A DNA stretch of 6,421 bases from positions 1-6,421 of the forward strand of contig CALDNG010000196.1 in the NCBI GenBank assembly GCA_937915285.1. Reading direction: 5' to 3'. A model generated the notes under the pieces. That model had not been told where the DNA came from, did no database searches, and saw only the letters and a program-made list of their open reading frames with translations. The stretch comes from an uncultured Desulfomonile sp. (GTDB taxonomy: Bacteria > Desulfobacterota > Desulfomonilia > Desulfomonilales > Desulfomonilaceae). This document shows, piece after piece, positions 4,745-6,421 of this stretch. The translations under genes and the position numbers were made by a program. The first letter of the stretch is position 1; each line of letters starts with the position of its first letter.

Positions 4745-5773
4745 CTACCTGAATACCGATCCGAGTACGATGGCCAGTGTGCTTATCGGGGTTACTTCAG
4801 AAACTTCCTCAGCGGTCTTGTTCATGTTGCGTATAGCTCGACGGGCCTCGAAATATATTTCCGGATCGTTGATCAAACGGCCAAGCGTGCCGGGTCCATT
4901 CTGAACCCTTTGGGAAAGACCCCTGAAATCGCGTATAAGTCCCTGAGCCTCCCTATGCAGGGACTCATCAGTGATGAGCTTGCCCAGGGTTCCTTTTCCA
5001 GATTTAACGTCCTTGGTCAGACCGTCAAGTTCCGAGGCGAGTTTGTCAAATTTTGTGCCGGTCTTGTCCAGATTCTTCGAAAAACTTTCCATGTCATCGA
5101 CTGACTTGTTAACTTTTGGCTTGTTGCGGGCTACGACCTCATTTATGCCCTTGAAGGCGTTGTCAGCGTTGCTTACGGTTTCATTGATCTTTTCCCTGTT
5201 TGTTGCGACTATTTCCCTGGCGTCCTTTGTCAACGCATCAGTGTTGCTTAATATCCGATCTACTTTCTGGGCTCCCTTTTCATCGATTATCTGTCGACGG
5301 GTCTCTGCGGTGATGACCTGAAGGTCCTGAGACACTACGGCCAGGCTTTCCAGGACCTTTTGAGTGTCGGTGGGTTCATTGACAAGTTTGATTTCTTCCT
5401 TCTGTTTCAGCTTTCTAGCATTTGGTTTGCCGGGCTCTATGACCAGGAAGCGGTCTCCCAGAAGTCCCCTCGTCTTTACCATTAATCGGGAACCCTCCGG
5501 AATCAGGTTCCGGTAAGACTCTTTGAGGCTCAGCGTAACAACCGCCCGCCCACTTTCTGGCTCGAATGTGATGTCTTTTACGACACCAACCTTGATCCCC
5601 GCAATTTGTACCTGGCTGCCCGGAGCAATACCCTCGACAGACCGGAATTTGGCAGTCAGCACGAACCCGTTGGGACTGCCAAAATCGAGTACCTTGAACC
5701 ACACGTAGGCTATAATTCCTACGGCTACCAGGAAAAATATCCCCACTCGGAGTTCAAGAGAAAATCTGTTCAT
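4745..5773 (-). CDS. mlaD: MlaD-type MCE-domain lipid transport protein
   Basis: The 342-residue substrate-binding component of an Mla-type ABC lipid transporter is anchored in the inner membrane by one helix (about 10-29) with the rest in the periplasm. The MCE domain spans about 36-115 with the family pattern V-x-G-I-x-x-G-S-x-V-x-I-A-G-I-x-V-G-x-V near 46-65 and G-L-L-G-D near 103-107. MCE rings form a hydrophobic pore that passes phospholipids. After the domain comes a long polar, helix-rich region (about 130-325), well beyond the roughly 180 residues of E. coli MlaD. It contains two copies of G-x-G-T-L-G-x-L-I, at 259-267 and 293-301, 34 residues apart. The C terminus is a short hydrophobic patch ending GSVFR. 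Start: a TTG at 5776 directly precedes the ATG at 5773; ATG is preferred, with GAAAGG upstream as a plausible ribosome site. It lies 15 nt after mlaF and 14 nt before the repeat protein, indicating an operon. Confidence 0.93.
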   Translation of the reverse strand: MNRFSLELRVGIFFLVAVGIIAYVWFKVLDFGSPNGFVLTAKFRSVEGIAPGSQVQIAGIKVGVVKDITFEPESGRAVVTLSLKESYRNLIPEGSRLMVKTRGLLGDRFLVIEPGKPNARKLKQKEEIKLVNEPTDTQKVLESLAVVSQDLQVITAETRRQIIDEKGAQKVDRILSNTDALTKDAREIVATNREKINETVSNADNAFKGINEVVARNKPKVNKSVDDMESFSKNLDKTGTKFDKLASELDGLTKDVKSGKGTLGKLITDESLHREAQGLIRDFRGLSQRVQNGPGTLGRLINDPEIYFEARRAIRNMNKTAEEVSEVTPISTLAIVLGSVFR

Positions 5774-5788
5774 CAAAAAACGCCTTTC

Positions 5789-6421
5789 TCAGTCAATTTT
5801 GATTGGGCCATCTGGTGAGCCAGTCAAGAATTGACGAACCAAAGGATCATCACTTTCACGAAGTTCATCAGGCTTGCCTCGGGCCATTATCAGACCGTCA
5901 TTCAAGACCATGATCTCATCAGATATATCCATGACCCCTCGGATGTCATGACTGATGATGACGTAGGTCATTTCACGTTGAGCATGAGTCTTTTCTATCA
6001 GTCGGTATATTGCTGACTTCGTTATAGGGTCCAGACCGCTAGTGGGCTCATCGAAGAAGACGACATCCGGCTTTGTTATAAGGGCCCGAGCCAGACCGGC
6101 GCGCTTTCGCATGCCGCCGGACAATTCAGAAGGAAACTTGTGGCCGTGACTCAGAAGACCCACCTGGTCAAGGTAGCTGTCCACTATCTCGGATATTTCC
6201 GAGTTTGAAAGTCGGGTCCTCTCCCTCAAGGGGAATGCCACGTTTTCACTCACCGTTAGTGAATCAAACAAAGCGCCTTCCTGAAATAGAACTCCAAAAT
6301 GCACCCTGATCTGATTGAGCTGTTTCAAATTGCACGAAACGATGTCCTTATCGTCCACGAGGATTCTTCCCGAATCAGGTTTTTCAAGACCTATCATGAG
6401 CTTCAACAAAACTGATTTTCC
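5789..6421 (-). CDS. mlaF: MlaF-type ABC transporter ATPase, 5' end outside the window
   Basis: Cytoplasmic ATPase that powers phospholipid movement with the MlaE permease and MlaD. The reading frame is open to the window edge and starts inside Walker A: the first visible residues are GKSVLLKL. A TTG at 6407-6409 is therefore an internal Leu codon, not a start. In the 210 visible residues the Q-loop Gln is at 47 (LFQEGALF), the signature LSGGMRKRAG at 100-109, Walker B DVVFFDE at 119-125, the D-loop SGLD at 128-131 and the switch His at 158 (IISHD). The Q-E-G-A-L-F-D-S-L-T-V-x-E-N-V-A-F-P-L block and the C-terminal S-P-D-G-P-I tail are typical of the MlaF/Mkl/Ttg2A subfamily, not of other importers. 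TGA lies 15 nt before the mlaD ATG. An mlaE permease gene would be expected upstream, beyond base 6421. Confidence 0.94.
   Translation of the reverse strand, partial: GKSVLLKLMIGLEKPDSGRILVDDKDIVSCNLKQLNQIRVHFGVLFQEGALFDSLTVSENVAFPLRERTRLSNSEISEIVDSYLDQVGLLSHGHKFPSELSGGMRKRAGLARALITKPDVVFFDEPTSGLDPITKSAIYRLIEKTHAQREMTYVIISHDIRGVMDISDEIMVLNDGLIMARGKPDELRESDDPLVRQFLTGSPDGPIKID

Noticed and set aside
4718..5104. 128-codon plus-strand open frame across the mlaD 3' end
   Set aside because: It is antisense to the repeat region of mlaD, which has clear family features in its own frame; the antisense translation resembles nothing.
5774..5776. TTG as start codon of mlaD
   Set aside because: An ATG follows immediately at 5773. 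TTG would add only one residue, and ATG is the commoner start.
6407..6409. TTG as start codon of the ATPase
   Set aside because: The frame continues upstream through GKSV, the end of Walker A, so the TTG is an internal Leu codon and the gene is cut by the window edge.

Overview
The first 49 bases are not genomic. They match an Illumina TruSeq index adapter that was left on the end of the contig, so the biological sequence begins at base 50 and the left-most gene is cut by the library or assembly, not by biology. The rest looks like the chromosome of an anaerobic bacterium of the Desulfobacterota (former Deltaproteobacteria). I infer this from a tetraheme cytochrome c3-type protein, a hydrogenase maturation protease, a multiheme c/b fusion cytochrome resembling the Geobacter CbcL type, and an Mla-type lipid transport operon. 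No mobile element, CRISPR array, tRNA or rRNA was seen.

Plus-strand half (50-3195). The C-terminal tail of DnaJ is followed after 6 nt by a complete HyaD/HybD-type hydrogenase maturation endopeptidase, probably in one transcript. A 138-nt gap with weak promoter-like and hairpin signals leads to a periplasmic tetraheme cytochrome c, closed by a strong intrinsic terminator. A 192-nt intergenic region follows, with promoter elements and a 9+9 bp dyad. It precedes a 558-residue membrane protein that joins a seven-heme c-type periplasmic domain to a HydB-like di-heme b membrane domain, closed by another strong terminator. The simplest reading is an electron-transfer module: electrons move between a periplasmic hydrogenase or other donor, the soluble c3 and the quinone pool through the c/b fusion protein. 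Its direction and partners cannot be told from the window, and no hydrogenase structural gene is present.

Minus-strand half (6421-3288, read leftwards, converging on the cytochrome gene). The order is mlaF (ABC ATPase, cut in its Walker A motif by the window edge), 15 nt, mlaD (MCE-domain lipid-binding protein with a long C-terminal region), 14 nt, then an exported 480-residue protein of no family I recognise. That protein is built from about a dozen aromatic-proline strand motifs at 17-23 residue intervals. The tight spacing suggests one operon for lipid trafficking between the inner and outer membranes, with the last gene as a candidate unknown envelope partner. It is the least explained gene in the window.
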